NCBI RefSeq assembly: GCF_030586805.1
Contig: NZ_JAOSIM010000001.1
Span: 82,187 to 146,186, forward strand
DNA: 64,000 nt
Direction: 5' to 3'
Source of the DNA: Candidatus Phytoplasma fabacearum
GTDB lineage: Bacteria > Bacillota_I > Bacilli_A > Acholeplasmatales > Acholeplasmataceae
Shown here: one piece after another, positions 1 through 10,039 of the stretch
Position numbering within the stretch: the stretch's first letter is position 1
Layout: each line of letters begins with the position of its first letter
The notes under the pieces: generated by a model
The model's input: the letters and a program-made list of their open reading frames with translations, nothing else
What the model was told of the DNA's origin: nothing
The model's database searches: none
Translations under genes and position numbers: made by a program

Positions 1-1410
1 TCGAAGTTAATGATCGCTATCTATAAATATCAACATCAATATTTAACTATTTTCAAAGGCGCTGGAGAAATTATATTAGATTTATCATACTATATTTATA
101 ATAGTCAAAAACAAAAAAATGTTATTAAAGATTCAAAACATAAAGAAGATTTTGAATTAAAGTTAAATCAAAAAGCTCAAATGGGTTATAAAGTATTAGG
201 GATCGCTTATACAAATTTTTTTGATTATCGTTTTTTATGTGATAATATTTCTGTAAAAGAAATTTTGTATATTTTACGTAACAATATTATTTTCATCGGA
301 TTGGTAGGTATTGAAGATCCTATAAAGTTAGAAGTTTTTCAATCGATCCAAGAATGCTATGAAGCTAATATTCAGACAATTATGATTACAGGTGATCATC
401 GTTGTACAGCTATTCAAGTAGCTAATAAATTAAAAATTTTAAATAAAAAAACTGATTTAGTTATTGATGGTTCTGAATTAGATAAATTAACTGAAACAGA
501 ATTATTACAAAATTTAATAAATATTAAGGTTTACGCTCGTACTATTCCGGTACATAAATTAAAAATTGTAAGAGCTTGGCAAAAATTAGGTTATATAGTA
601 GCTATGATTGGCGATGGAGTTAATGATGTACCTAGTATTAAACAAGCTGATGTAGGATTAGCTATGGGTTTAAGTGGTACCGAAATCACAAAACAAAGTG
701 CTGATATTGTTTTAATGGATGACAATTTTCATACTATTTTAACATCTATTAAAGAAGGGCAAAATGTTTTTGTTAATATTCGTAAAAGTTTAGTTTTTTT
801 ATTAAGTTGTAATATGGGTGAAATTTGTCTTATATTATTTAATAGTTTTTTTGGTTTTTTTTATTTTCCTTTTGATTTTGTTATTTTAAATACTTTACAA
901 ATTCTTTGGATTAATTTAGTTACTGATTCTTTAGTAGCTTTAGCTTTAGGCATGGAACCTCCAGAGCATAATATTATAGATCATTCTATGATGAAAAAAA
1001 ATAATAATTTTTTAAATAAATCAACCATTTATAAAATTTTTTTAGAAGGTTTAATGTTGGGTATTATTGTTTTTGGTTCTGCTATTTTAGGTTATTATAG
1101 TCATAGTATTGATAATTTTAAATATGGCCAAACTTTTGCTTTTATGGTATTAGCTTTTTCGCAGTTATTTCATGCTTGGAATTTTAGAAGTTTATCTAAG
1201 TCTATTTTTTCTATTAAAACTAAAAATAATTTTTTTATAATTTATTTTATAATAAGTTTTGCGATACAGTTTATTATTTTATTTATTCCTGTTTTCCAAA
1301 AATATTTTAATTTGGCTAAGTTATCTTTTTGGGATATAAGTATTATTATAGTTATTTCTTTAATTCCTATATTGGTTGTTGAATTATTTAAAAAATATTT
1401 TAAAGATTAA
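1..1410 (+). CDS. Cation-translocating P-type ATPase, C-terminal part (cut by window start)
   Basis: This is the C-terminal part of a P2-type cation pump, probably a Ca2+-ATPase relative that exports cations across the membrane at the cost of ATP. The reading frame is open to base 1, so the real start lies outside. A KGAGE nucleotide-domain motif is near base 60, TGDH at 388-399 and the hinge motif GDGVND at 610-627, followed by several hydrophobic segments to the end. The phosphorylated DKTGT motif must lie upstream of the window. A different P-type ATPase is encoded at 36919-39339. The ion specificity cannot be read from the sequence. Confidence 0.9.
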   Translation, partial: SKLMIAIYKYQHQYLTIFKGAGEIILDLSYYIYNSQKQKNVIKDSKHKEDFELKLNQKAQMGYKVLGIAYTNFFDYRFLCDNISVKEILYILRNNIIFIGLVGIEDPIKLEVFQSIQECYEANIQTIMITGDHRCTAIQVANKLKILNKKTDLVIDGSELDKLTETELLQNLINIKVYARTIPVHKLKIVRAWQKLGYIVAMIGDGVNDVPSIKQADVGLAMGLSGTEITKQSADIVLMDDNFHTILTSIKEGQNVFVNIRKSLVFLLSCNMGEICLILFNSFFGFFYFPFDFVILNTLQILWINLVTDSLVALALGMEPPEHNIIDHSMMKKNNNFLNKSTIYKIFLEGLMLGIIVFGSAILGYYSHSIDNFKYGQTFAFMVLAFSQLFHAWNFRSLSKSIFSIKTKNNFFIIYFIISFAIQFIILFIPVFQKYFNLAKLSFWDISIIIVISLIPILVVELFKKYFKD

Positions 1411-1517
1411 TTTATTATTTAGTTTTTGAAATTTTTTCTAAATTTTGAATTTTATTTTAATAATTTTACATATAAATTTTTTTAATTGATATTTCGAAAG
1501 ATCAGGAGTATTTACTA

Positions 1518-2090
1518 ATGGGATTTATAAAATATAAAATTTATATTTTGTTAACTATGATTAGAAAGATTATTTATTATTTTTTTAATTTATTTTTATT
1601 TTTTTTAGTTATATTTTTATTGTGTAATTTAATTTTAGATAAAGAAAAAACTTCTCAAATTTTTCGTTTTAATTTTTCTCGTGTATCTAGTGATAGTATG
1701 TTACCTTCGATGCGTGTCGATGATATAGTTTTTTTTACTATATTAGATGAAAATAAATGTAAATTATTAAAACCAAGTAATCCAAGAACTTCAGATGGTG
1801 ATATAATTATATTTAAAGCTGATGATTCTCAATTTTCTTATTTAAAAGATAGTTTTATTATTCATAGAGTAGTTGCTAATAATAATCAAGAAAAATATGT
1901 TACTACGAAAGGCGATAATAATTCGGCTATTCAAAAATTTGAAGAAAAAATTCCTTATAAAAATATTTTTTATAAATATTCTTTTAAAATCCCTTATGAG
2001 ATAACTTATGCATTTATATGGGGAATGATGTTATTATTATTTTATTTTATTGTTTGGGGAGAACATGAATACGATGAGAATTTAGTTTAA
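1518..2090 (+). CDS. lepB: Type I signal peptidase, ER/SipW-like (Ser-His) type
   Basis: This protein should cleave signal peptides of Sec-exported proteins at the outer face of the membrane. It has an N-terminal membrane segment (about residues 17-40), the catalytic serine in SDSM (Ser60), a GDIIIF strand, His116 in IIHRVV and a TKGDNN box, then a C-terminal membrane segment (about 160-182). The His in place of the usual catalytic Lys marks the archaeal/ER/SipW subfamily. AGGAG nine bases upstream supports this start; a second ATG lies at 1557. In a wall-less plant and insect pathogen it would mature surface proteins and effectors. Confidence 0.85.
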   Translation: MGFIKYKIYILLTMIRKIIYYFFNLFLFFLVIFLLCNLILDKEKTSQIFRFNFSRVSSDSMLPSMRVDDIVFFTILDENKCKLLKPSNPRTSDGDIIIFKADDSQFSYLKDSFIIHRVVANNNQEKYVTTKGDNNSAIQKFEEKIPYKNIFYKYSFKIPYEITYAFIWGMMLLLFYFIVWGEHEYDENLV

Positions 2091-2151
2091 AATTTTAATT
2101 TATTAATTCAGATTATTATTTTGTTAAAAGAGTTATTGTATAAAGGTGATA

Positions 2152-2817
2152 ATGTTTATGTTGATTAATATAGATTGGGAATATATTATTGATAAAGAAC
2201 AACAAAAAAATTATTTTCTTAAAATAAAAAAATTTTTGCTACTTCAATCTAAGTTGGGGAAAAAAATTTTGCCAAATGCAAAAAATATTTTTACCGCTTT
2301 TAAATTTACTTCTTGGGAAAAAGTAAAAGTTGTTATTTTAGGTCAGGATCCTTATCCTGGACCTAATCAAGCTCACGGCTTAGCATTTAGTACTTTATCT
2401 TGGGATACACCTAAAAGTTTAAAGAATATTTTTATTGAGTTACAAAATGATTTATCTATTATAAATTTTAGAAATCAATTATTTTCTTGGGCTTACGAAG
2501 GGGTATTGTTATTAAATACCATTTTAACTGTCGAACAAGGATTTCCTTTGAGTCACAAAAATATTGGTTGGCATATTTTTATTATTAATATATTTAATTA
2601 TTTGTCTTTGAAAAAAAATATTGTTTATATTTTATGGGGTAAAAAAGCTCAAGAGTATAAAGAATATATTAATATTAAGGATAATTTAATTATTGAAAGT
2701 AGTCATCCTTCTCCTTTATCTGCTTATCAAGGTTTTTTCGGTTCTAAACCTTTTTCTCGTACTAATGAATATTTAAAACATCATCAAAAACAACCTATTA
2801 ATTGGAATTTGCACTAA
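2152..2817 (+). CDS. ung: Uracil-DNA glycosylase
   Basis: This is a family-1 uracil-DNA glycosylase that removes uracil from DNA and starts base excision repair. The water-activating motif GQDPYPGPNQAHG and the DNA-binding loop HPSPLSAYQGFFG are both intact, and the length (about 221 residues) is normal. An AAGGTGAT sequence matching the 16S tail sits at 2143-2150; start codons are possible at 2146 (GTG), 2152 and 2158 (ATG), and I chose 2152 by spacing. Confidence 0.92.
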   Translation: MFMLINIDWEYIIDKEQQKNYFLKIKKFLLLQSKLGKKILPNAKNIFTAFKFTSWEKVKVVILGQDPYPGPNQAHGLAFSTLSWDTPKSLKNIFIELQNDLSIINFRNQLFSWAYEGVLLLNTILTVEQGFPLSHKNIGWHIFIINIFNYLSLKKNIVYILWGKKAQEYKEYINIKDNLIIESSHPSPLSAYQGFFGSKPFSRTNEYLKHHQKQPINWNLH

Positions 2818-3224
2818 AGAGGATTTTTAAATACTAGGTTATATTTCATCAATAACCAACAATGATAAACATTTAAAGGATAAGAATAATATTTTTTATT
2901 AAAAAGAATCGATGGAAATCAAAACATTTTTAAAATTGAGCGGATATTAACTAAGATTATTCCATGATTTTCAATAATTACATTTAGAAGTCAAAAACAT
3001 CCTAATAAAATCATAAATGTTAACGAGAAATTAGTTTTCAGAATAATGTATTATTTTTATGGTTTATATGAGGGGGGGTTATTATCTGTACTTTATATAA
3101 ACAATAATAAAAGATTTTTTCAAAATGTAAATATCTATTTTATTAATTATATTTGAACAAAATAATTAATATTTTATAATTAATTCATTGATAAGAACAC
3201 TTTTAGAAAGGAGTTTTTTGATTC
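2818..3224. other. Intergenic region, no gene seen
   Basis: About 400 bases between ung and rnhC hold no convincing ORF or RNA gene. A run of seven G at about 3072-3078 stands out in this A+T-rich DNA. The last 30 bases carry the ribosome binding site of rnhC (AAAGGAG). Confidence 0.5.
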
Positions 3225-3890
3225 ATGAAGAAAAATTTTCAAAATTATATCGGTTGTGTCGGAGCAGATGAATCAGGTAAGGGTGATGTATTCGGTCCTA
3301 TAGTAGTTAGTATAGTTTATATAAGGTATGAATTAGAAGATTTTTTATTACGCAATAGAGTTAAAGATTCCAAATTATTAAGTAAAAATTCTATTTTTCA
3401 AATAGCTCCTTTTTTGATGAAAAATATTGATTATGATTTTGAGATTTTACAACCTTTTGATTACAATAATTTAATTAAGAAAAAATTAAATCTTAATCAT
3501 ATACTTGCTTGTTTATATAATAAATTAATTTTAAGATTTTATCATAATTTAAAATTTTCATCTCCAGTCATTATAGATCAATTTGCAACTGAATCTTTTT
3601 ATTTTAATTATTTAAAAACAGAATCTAATGTTTATCGTCATATTAGATTTCAAACCAAAGCTGAATCTAAATTTTTATGTGTAGCCGCTTCTTCTATTAT
3701 TGCTCGTTATTTATTTTTAAGAGAGATAGAAAAATTAGGGCAACTTAATAATGTAAAATTAATTTTAGGAGCTTCTGATTTAGTTAATCGACAAATTAAA
3801 TTAATTTATGAAAAATATGGTTTATCCATTTTTTATAAAATTGCTAAAATTAATTTTAAAAATATTAGTAAGAATACTTGTTTTAATTGA
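3225..3890 (+). CDS. rnhC: Ribonuclease HIII, short form
   Basis: This enzyme cleaves the RNA strand of RNA-DNA hybrids. The signature ADESGKGD is at residues 14-21, with Asp15, Glu16 as the catalytic DEG-like pair of the HIII family. At 221 residues it lacks the TBP-like N-terminal domain that most RNase HIII proteins (about 300 residues) carry before this motif. The ATG follows a good AAAGGAG site, so the shortness looks genuine and not a wrong start. Assignment to HIII instead of HII rests on the DESGKGD form of the motif. Confidence 0.85.
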   Translation: MKKNFQNYIGCVGADESGKGDVFGPIVVSIVYIRYELEDFLLRNRVKDSKLLSKNSIFQIAPFLMKNIDYDFEILQPFDYNNLIKKKLNLNHILACLYNKLILRFYHNLKFSSPVIIDQFATESFYFNYLKTESNVYRHIRFQTKAESKFLCVAASSIIARYLFLREIEKLGQLNNVKLILGASDLVNRQIKLIYEKYGLSIFYKIAKINFKNISKNTCFN

Positions 3891-3973
3891 TCTTGATTTT
3901 AAAATTGAATTTTATGAAAATTTTCAAAAAAATATTTATCTAAATTAAAATTATTAAAAAAGGAATAAGCAAT

Positions 3974-4393
3974 ATGCATAATATTTTTTCGAAAATAGTT
4001 AATAAACAAATACCGAGTTATATTATTTATGAAGATGATTTAGTTATGGCTTTTTTAGATATTTCTCAAGCGACTCGTGGTCATACTTTAGTTATTACTA
4101 AAAAAGTTTATTCTAATATTCAAGATGTACCACAAGATATTTTTGTTTATTTATTTAAAATAGTTTATCAAATTAGCCATACATTGATTAAAGCTTTTAA
4201 AGCTTCTGGTTTAAACTTAATAAATAATAATGGAGAAGTAGCTGGACAAACTGTTTTTCATTATCATGTTCATATAATTCCTCGCTTTTCTAAGGAAGAA
4301 ATCTGTTTTCAATTATTAGATAATTCTTCTTATTTAAAGGAACATGATTATAAAATGATTTTACAAAAAATACTAGATTATAATTCTAATTAA
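3974..4393 (+). CDS. HIT-family nucleotide hydrolase/transferase
   Basis: This is a histidine triad protein of the HinT/Fhit superfamily, which hydrolyses nucleoside phosphoramidates or related nucleotides. The triad HYHVHIIPRF is at residues 96-105 (His96, His98, His100), and the length of 139 residues is typical. AAAAAGGA precedes the start. It is convergent with ruvB. The true substrate is unknown. Confidence 0.9.
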   Translation: MHNIFSKIVNKQIPSYIIYEDDLVMAFLDISQATRGHTLVITKKVYSNIQDVPQDIFVYLFKIVYQISHTLIKAFKASGLNLINNNGEVAGQTVFHYHVHIIPRFSKEEICFQLLDNSSYLKEHDYKMILQKILDYNSN

Positions 4394-4490
4394 AAAATAA
4401 AAAAATTTAAATATTTAATACATATTTTTCAAAAAATAATTAAAAAATTTCTTAAATTTCATTAATAAAATAAATATATTAATTAATATA

Positions 4491-5492
4491 TCATACTAAT
4501 CCCCTATTTAATTTATTTAATAATAAAAAAGTTAGATTAGTTGCTATACGGCCTTTGGGAGTTCTTTTTATATAGCCTTTTTGGATTAAATAAGGTTCAT
4601 AAACTTCTTCTATAGTAAAAATTTCTTCTCCCAAAGTAGCAGATAAATTTTTAATCCCTACTGGTCCACCATTAAACTTAATTACTAAATTCTTTAAATA
4701 ATTATAATCTGTTTCATTTAATCCATTTTCATCAATTTTTAATTTTTTTAATGTTTCTATTGTTATTTGATGAGTAATTATTTTATTAGAATATATTTCT
4801 GCAAAATCACGTGTTCTCCGGAATAAACGATTAGCTATTCTAGGCGTGCCACGACTACGTTTTACTAATTCTGTTAATGCTGATTCTTCTATATAATTAT
4901 TATAGACTTTAGCTGTTCTTTGGAGAATAGTTTTTAGTTCTGATTCTTTATAATAATTTAATTTTAAAGTTAAACCAAATCGATCTCTTAGTGGAAAAGA
5001 GATATGCCCGAATTTAGTAGTAGCTCCAATTAAAGAAAAAGCTGCTAAATTAATTCTAATAGTTCTTCTATCGTAATCTTTACCGATAACGATATCTAAA
5101 GCATAATCTTCCATAGCAGAGTATAAAATTTCTTCTACGGTTTTTGGTAATCGATGAATTTCGTCAATAAATAAAATTTCTCCTGTTTTTAAACTGCTCA
5201 AAATAGCAGATAAATCTCCAGCTTTTTCTAAAACAGCCCCATTAGTAATCTTTATATTTGTTTTTAATTCATTAGCTATAATGCGTGCTAAAGTAGTTTT
5301 TCCTAAACCTGGAGGTCCATAAAATAATAGGTGATCTAAAGTTTCTTTTCGTTTTCGTGAAGCTTTGATATAAATATCTAAAATATGTTTAATATCTTCT
5401 TGTCCCGCGTATTCTTTTAATGTTTGAGGTCTTAAAAAAGCATCTTCATTTTTATTTTTTTGATTTGGTTGATTTTTTAATTTTTTTTCCAT
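4491..5492 (-). CDS. ruvB: Holliday junction branch-migration ATPase RuvB
   Basis: RuvB is the AAA+ motor that, loaded by RuvA, drives branch migration of Holliday junctions. Walker A GPPGLGKTT is at residues 59-67, Walker B FIDEIHRL at about 108-115, and the RuvB signature (GATTKFG...PLRDRFG) follows; a winged-helix domain forms the C-terminus. It lies one base downstream of ruvA and its AGGAAA binding site is inside the end of ruvA, so the two are co-transcribed and probably translationally coupled. Confidence 0.95.
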   Translation of the reverse strand: MEKKLKNQPNQKNKNEDAFLRPQTLKEYAGQEDIKHILDIYIKASRKRKETLDHLLFYGPPGLGKTTLARIIANELKTNIKITNGAVLEKAGDLSAILSSLKTGEILFIDEIHRLPKTVEEILYSAMEDYALDIVIGKDYDRRTIRINLAAFSLIGATTKFGHISFPLRDRFGLTLKLNYYKESELKTILQRTAKVYNNYIEESALTELVKRSRGTPRIANRLFRRTRDFAEIYSNKIITHQITIETLKKLKIDENGLNETDYNYLKNLVIKFNGGPVGIKNLSATLGEEIFTIEEVYEPYLIQKGYIKRTPKGRIATNLTFLLLNKLNRGLV

Positions 5493-5493
5493 T

Positions 5494-6060
5494 TTATTTC
5501 CTATTTGTTAATAATAATTGTAAAGCTTCTTTAATCATGGCTTCTATATCTTGTTCTGTATTGATTTGGTTTATAATAGAATTAATTTGTTTTATATCAA
5601 AACCTAAATTACATAAAGCATTTTGAACATCTTTTTGTTTTGGATTAAATATATAATTTGTTTTTTTATTTTTGTTTTTAGTATTTAAATACCAAACAAT
5701 TTGTTGTGCGGTTTTTTCGCCAATACCTGGAAATTGTTTTAAGAAATTTATATTATTAGTTTCAATAGCCATTTGAATGTCTGCAAATAATTCGTTTTGT
5801 GTCAATGCAATAGCTATTTTAGGCCCTATACCTGGAATAGTAATTATTGTTTTAAAAAAATTTAATAGATTAATATTTGTAAAACCATATAAATAGCGTA
5901 TATTTTCTTTAATATATAAATAAGTAAATAATTTTACTTTTTGATTTATTTTGAATAAATAAGGATTATAAAAACCTATTTCGTAACCTATACCATTATT
6001 TTCAAGAATTATATTATTATTATTGATTAATTTTACTAAACCTGTAATATAGTAGTACAT
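5494..6060 (-). CDS. ruvA: Holliday junction DNA-binding protein RuvA
   Basis: RuvA tetramers bind four-way junctions and recruit RuvB. The protein has the N-terminal OB fold, two helix-hairpin-helix motifs (IPGIGPKIA and FPGIGEKTA) and a C-terminal three-helix region, in 188 residues. The ATG follows AAAGGAG about a dozen bases upstream on the minus strand. It is the first gene of a two-gene ruvAB operon transcribed away from rpsP. Confidence 0.92.
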   Translation of the reverse strand: MYYYITGLVKLINNNNIILENNGIGYEIGFYNPYLFKINQKVKLFTYLYIKENIRYLYGFTNINLLNFFKTIITIPGIGPKIAIALTQNELFADIQMAIETNNINFLKQFPGIGEKTAQQIVWYLNTKNKNKKTNYIFNPKQKDVQNALCNLGFDIKQINSIINQINTEQDIEAMIKEALQLLLTNRK

Positions 6061-6563
6061 ATTAACGGTTATTTACTCCTTTATAATTTATTTTTATTAA
6101 TTTTTGATCTAAAAATAATTATTAATTTAAGGTTATCTTTTTTTAATTTAAATAATTTAATTATTTTTAGATATTTGTTGAAATGATTTATTAAATTATA
6201 TATATTTTACTATATTTAGGTATTATAATAAATAATGACTATATAATTAAGAGAATATTATATTTAATATTCTATTAAGTTTACATCTTAATTATATTTT
6301 TAAATTTTTATTTAACCTTTTATATTCTAAATTTTTAATATTATAAATATTAACTCATATTTAATAATTTTTTATAATTTACGTACAAAATATTTTTATT
6401 AATTAAGTTTTAATTTTTAAATAATTTATTATAATAACAATTTTTATTTTTTAAAGAAAATGAGTCAATATATGATTGACAGTAATTATTTTTTATTTTA
6501 TAATTATTTGAATTATTATTTTTCAAAATATTTTTTAATTAAATTGCGTTTGGAGTTAGAAAC
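6061..6563. other. Divergent intergenic region between ruvA and rpsP
   Basis: About 500 bases of very A+T-rich DNA separate two divergent transcription units. It contains a consensus promoter facing rpsP (listed separately) and the ruvA ribosome binding site. No further gene is seen. Confidence 0.6.
6476..6504 (+). promoter_or_regulatory. Consensus sigma-70 promoter of rpsP operon
   Basis: TTGACA (6476-6481) and TATAAT (6499-6504) are separated by exactly 17 bases, a perfect housekeeping promoter, about 60 bases upstream of the rpsP start. Confidence 0.8.
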
Positions 6564-6800
6564 ATGTCAGTTAAAATTCGTTTACAACTTTTCGGTTCTC
6601 GTCACAAACCTTTTTATCGTGTAGTAGCAATTGATGCTCATAACAAAAGGAATGGTAAATTTTTAGAAATTTTAGGAAACTATGATCCATTAAAAGGAAT
6701 AATTAATTTGAATTTAGAGAAAATTAATTATTGGTTATCTTTAGGTGGGCAACCCACTACTACTGTTAAAAATTTGTGTAAAAAATTTAAAAAGAATTAA
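6564..6800 (+). CDS. rpsP: 30S ribosomal protein S16
   Basis: This is a 78-residue S16, recognised by its N-terminal MSVKIRLQLFGSRHKPFYRV pattern and the LGNYDP motif. It is the first gene of the rpsP-trmD-rplS cluster that is conserved in Firmicutes and Mollicutes; rimM, often found between rpsP and trmD, is absent here. A consensus promoter lies just upstream. Confidence 0.95.
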   Translation: MSVKIRLQLFGSRHKPFYRVVAIDAHNKRNGKFLEILGNYDPLKGIINLNLEKINYWLSLGGQPTTTVKNLCKKFKKN

Positions 6801-6912
6801 ATTAATTAATTTTTCGAGTTTAAAAGTTTTTTCAAAATAATAGAATAATTTAAAAGGAAATATAATTGAAATAAGAAATTTATTTTTTGTTTTTTTGAAA
6901 AGGAAAGATTAT

Positions 6913-7662
6913 TTGATAAATAACATGCAAATAGATATTATAACTATTTTTCCCAATTTTTTCGATTATTTCTTAAATCATTCTATTTTGAAAAGAGCTA
7001 AAGAAAAAAATAAAGTTATTATGAATATACATGATTTAAGATTTTATAGTCATAATAAACATTTTAAAATAGATGATAAGCCATATAGTGGCGATGCAGG
7101 AATGTTGTTATCATTTCCGCCTTTATATGATTGTTTAGAAAAAATAAAATCCAATATTAAGAATAAAAGTAAAGTTATTTTATTATCTCCTCAAGGGAAT
7201 GTATTAACTCAATATAAAGCAAATCAATATGTTAATGATTTTGAACAATTAGTTATTATTTGTGGTAATTATGAAGGTGTTGATGCTAGAATTTTAAATT
7301 TTATAGATGAAGAATTGTCTATTGGCGATTACGTTTTAACTGGTGGGGAAATTGCTTCTTTAGTTTTTATAGATGTTATAATTAGACTTATACCAGGGGT
7401 AATTCATAAAAATTCTTATTTATCTGATTCCCATCAAAAAGGTTTATTAAAATATCCTCAATATACTAGGCCTTTCGAATATAAAAATTATAAAGTTCCT
7501 TCGATTCTTTTATCCGGGGATCATCAAAAAATTTATAAATGGCGTTTAAAAGAAAGTTTAAAGAGTACTTTCAAAAAAAGACCAGATTTGTTAGAAAAAA
7601 TTAATTTAGATGGATTAAATCAAAAAATATTAAAAGAAATTAAAAATGAAGGTGAAGAGTAA
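6913..7662 (+). CDS. trmD: tRNA (guanine37-N1)-methyltransferase
   Basis: TrmD methylates G37 next to the anticodon and prevents frameshifting. The SPOUT knot region with GNYEGVD and the [12 protein letters not shown] motif is intact, as is SGDHQKI near the C-terminus. I chose the TTG at 6913 because AGGAAAG lies at 6901-6907; the ATG at 6925 ([10 protein letters not shown]) resembles the family start but has no well-spaced site. The Arg and Pro tRNAs of this window both have G37, the TrmD substrate, right beside their intron insertion point. Confidence 0.92.
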   Translation: MINNMQIDIITIFPNFFDYFLNHSILKRAKEKNKVIMNIHDLRFYSHNKHFKIDDKPYSGDAGMLLSFPPLYDCLEKIKSNIKNKSKVILLSPQGNVLTQYKANQYVNDFEQLVIICGNYEGVDARILNFIDEELSIGDYVLTGGEIASLVFIDVIIRLIPGVIHKNSYLSDSHQKGLLKYPQYTRPFEYKNYKVPSILLSGDHQKIYKWRLKESLKSTFKKRPDLLEKINLDGLNQKILKEIKNEGEE

Positions 7663-7733
7663 ATATTATATTTTTCATGTTTTTGTAAGTATAAATAAAA
7701 TTTTTTTTATTAAGGAAGCGGAAATATTAAATT

Positions 7734-8090
7734 ATGGAATTCAAAGGTCAGTCTTTAATAAGATCTATAGATAGTCAAAGTTTTAAAAAAATACCTTTTT
7801 TTAAAGTTGGTGATACTGTTAGAATGTTAATTAGACAATCTAATGGCGATAATAAACGTGTTCAAAATTTTTCTGGATTAGTTATTAAACGTCAAGGTAG
7901 TGGTATATCTGCAACTTTTACTGTACGCGCTATTAGATTTGGTGTAGGAGTAGAACGTACTTTCCCTATTTATTCAGATTCTTTAGAAAATATAGAAGTT
8001 CTTAGTTCTGGTATAGTTCGTCGTGCGAAATTATATTATATACGTAATTTATCATCAAAAGCTGCTAGAATTAAAACTAAACATAAATAA
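7734..8090 (+). CDS. rplS: 50S ribosomal protein L19
   Basis: This is a normal-length (118 residues) L19 with the typical F-K-V-G-D-T-V-R core and a basic C-terminus. It is the last gene of the rpsP-trmD-rplS cluster and presumably shares the promoter before rpsP. Confidence 0.95.
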   Translation: MEFKGQSLIRSIDSQSFKKIPFFKVGDTVRMLIRQSNGDNKRVQNFSGLVIKRQGSGISATFTVRAIRFGVGVERTFPIYSDSLENIEVLSSGIVRRAKLYYIRNLSSKAARIKTKHK

Positions 8091-8199
8091 AAATTTTTTA
8101 TAATCTATATAATTTTTATTTTTGTTTATTTTATTATCTTAAATATACAGAAATAAACATATATTTATAAAAAATAAAATTAAAAATTGGAGATAAAAA

Positions 8200-9459
8200 A
8201 TGTCTTTGTTTGAAGAATTAAAACTGCGTAATTTAATAAAAGATTGTAGCAATGAATCAGATTTAAAACATAAGTTGAATCATAATGTTATTAATTTTTA
8301 TTGCGGTTTCGATCCTACAGCTATTTCTTTAACAATAGGACATTTAGTGCAAATTAACACCATTTTGCTTTTGTATAATAAAGGTCATAATCCTTTTATT
8401 TTGATAGGTCAAGCCACTAGTTTAGTTGGAGATCCTAAAGAAACAAAAGAAAGGACTTTATTAATACCACAAGAAGTTGTTAAAAATACTCGAGATATTT
8501 TTTTACAATTAAAAGGTTTATTGCCTCAAAAAAGAGTATCTTTTGTTAATAATTATGATTGGTTATCTCAAATTAATTTTTTAGATTTTTTACGTCAATA
8601 TGGTAAATTATTTAATATTAAATATATTTTATCTAAAAAAATTATATCCGAAAGATTGAATAATGAAAATTCCGGTATTTCTTATACTGAATTTTCTTAT
8701 AATTTATTGCAAGCTTTTGATTTTTATCAATTATATTTCAACTATAATGTAATATTGCAAATTGGTGGTTCTGATCAGTGGGGAAATATTACTAGCGGTT
8801 TGGAATTAATTAGAAAATTAATTAATCCTTCTCAAAATAAACCTTTAGGTATGAGTATCCCTTTATTATTAAATGATCAAGGTGTTAAAATTGGTAAAAG
8901 TGAAAAAGGTAATGTATGGTTAAATTCAGAATTAACTAGTCCTTTTGATATGTATCAATATTTTGTAAATTTACCTGATAATCGTGTAATTGCATGTTTA
9001 AAACAAATGACTTTAATTACGTTAGATCGCATTAATTATTTAGAATCTGAAATGAAATTTAATTCTTACAAAAGATTAGCTCAAAAAGAATTAGCTAGTT
9101 ATATAGTTTCTTTAGTTCATGGTCCATTAATATCTAAAGATTGTGAACAAGCCAGTTATCTTTTATTTAATAAAAAAAGATCAGATTTGGTAGAATCAGA
9201 TTTAAAATTTTTACAAAAATATTTATTTTGTTTATCAGTTGGCCAAAAAGTTACTTTATTAGATGTTTTAATTCGAAGCAAATTAGCTTTTTCAAAGAAA
9301 GAAGGCAAATCATTGTTATTATCTCAAAGTATTAAAATTTTTCCTTGTAAAAAAATTATTAATTATGATTTATGCTTAACTTCTGAATTAGCTTTATTTA
9401 ATAAATATATTTTATTGACTAAAAAAAAGAAATTTAACATTTTAATATATTTTTCTTAA
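8200..9459 (+). CDS. tyrS: Tyrosyl-tRNA synthetase
   Basis: This class I synthetase charges tRNA-Tyr. It shows the N-terminal FDPTA motif, a HIGH-equivalent TIGHLV near residue 45, the DQWGN tyrosine-site motif and a KMSKS-equivalent KIGKS near residue 230. The C-terminal S4-like RNA-binding domain is at about 340-419. The start follows TTGGAG. The gene stands alone. The matching tRNA-Tyr gene is at 63772-63855. Confidence 0.95.
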   Translation: MSLFEELKLRNLIKDCSNESDLKHKLNHNVINFYCGFDPTAISLTIGHLVQINTILLLYNKGHNPFILIGQATSLVGDPKETKERTLLIPQEVVKNTRDIFLQLKGLLPQKRVSFVNNYDWLSQINFLDFLRQYGKLFNIKYILSKKIISERLNNENSGISYTEFSYNLLQAFDFYQLYFNYNVILQIGGSDQWGNITSGLELIRKLINPSQNKPLGMSIPLLLNDQGVKIGKSEKGNVWLNSELTSPFDMYQYFVNLPDNRVIACLKQMTLITLDRINYLESEMKFNSYKRLAQKELASYIVSLVHGPLISKDCEQASYLLFNKKRSDLVESDLKFLQKYLFCLSVGQKVTLLDVLIRSKLAFSKKEGKSLLLSQSIKIFPCKKIINYDLCLTSELALFNKYILLTKKKKFNILIYFS

Positions 9460-9520
9460 ATTTAAATTAATAATTAAAATTTATTATTTTTTTAATCTCA
9501 AAAATGTGAGTAAAAATATT

Positions 9521-9973
9521 ATGGTTAATTATTTATTATATCGTCAATTAATTATAAAACATTCAAAAAAACCTTTTAATTATGGTTTATTACCTATTAC
9601 TTGTAACAATAATTGCCTTATCAAAAAAAAACACAATTTATTGTGCGGAGATGAAATAACATTACAAATTTTTTTTAATGATGGTTTTATTAATTCAATT
9701 CGGCATGAAACAAAAGGTTGTTCTATAATATGCGCTTCGTCATCTATTATGTCAATTTCTTTATCTAATCAAACATTTACTCAAAGTTTAAAGGTTATTA
9801 ATAATTTTATAAATATGTTACAGAATAAATCTTTTGATATTGCTGTTTTGGAATCAGATTTGTTATTGTTTGAAGTAATTGCTAATATTCCTAATAAATT
9901 AAATTGCACTATTATTCCTTGGTTGTTAGCCTTTGATTTAATACAAAATTATCTTAATAATGTTATAAATTAA
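9521..9973 (+). CDS. sufU: SufU-like Fe-S cluster assembly protein
   Basis: This protein resembles SufU/IscU, the zinc-binding sulfur acceptor or scaffold of Fe-S assembly. Three ligand-type cysteines are present in family contexts: CGDEI, GCSIICASSS and, near the C-terminus, LNCTIIPW. The length (about 150 residues) fits SufU. I prefer the ATG at 9521; a GTG lies at 9506. No sufS cysteine desulfurase is adjacent, so the partner would be encoded elsewhere. Confidence 0.78.
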   Translation: MVNYLLYRQLIIKHSKKPFNYGLLPITCNNNCLIKKKHNLLCGDEITLQIFFNDGFINSIRHETKGCSIICASSSIMSISLSNQTFTQSLKVINNFINMLQNKSFDIAVLESDLLLFEVIANIPNKLNCTIIPWLLAFDLIQNYLNNVIN

Positions 9974-10039
9974 GTTGAAAATATATTTGTTGAATAAATA
10001 TGTATAATAAATATTATTTAAAGTGAGTTGTAATATTCT

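Noticed and set aside
5420..5626. Small plus-strand ORF over the ruvA/ruvB junction
   Set aside because: It is the reverse-strand shadow of two well-conserved genes.
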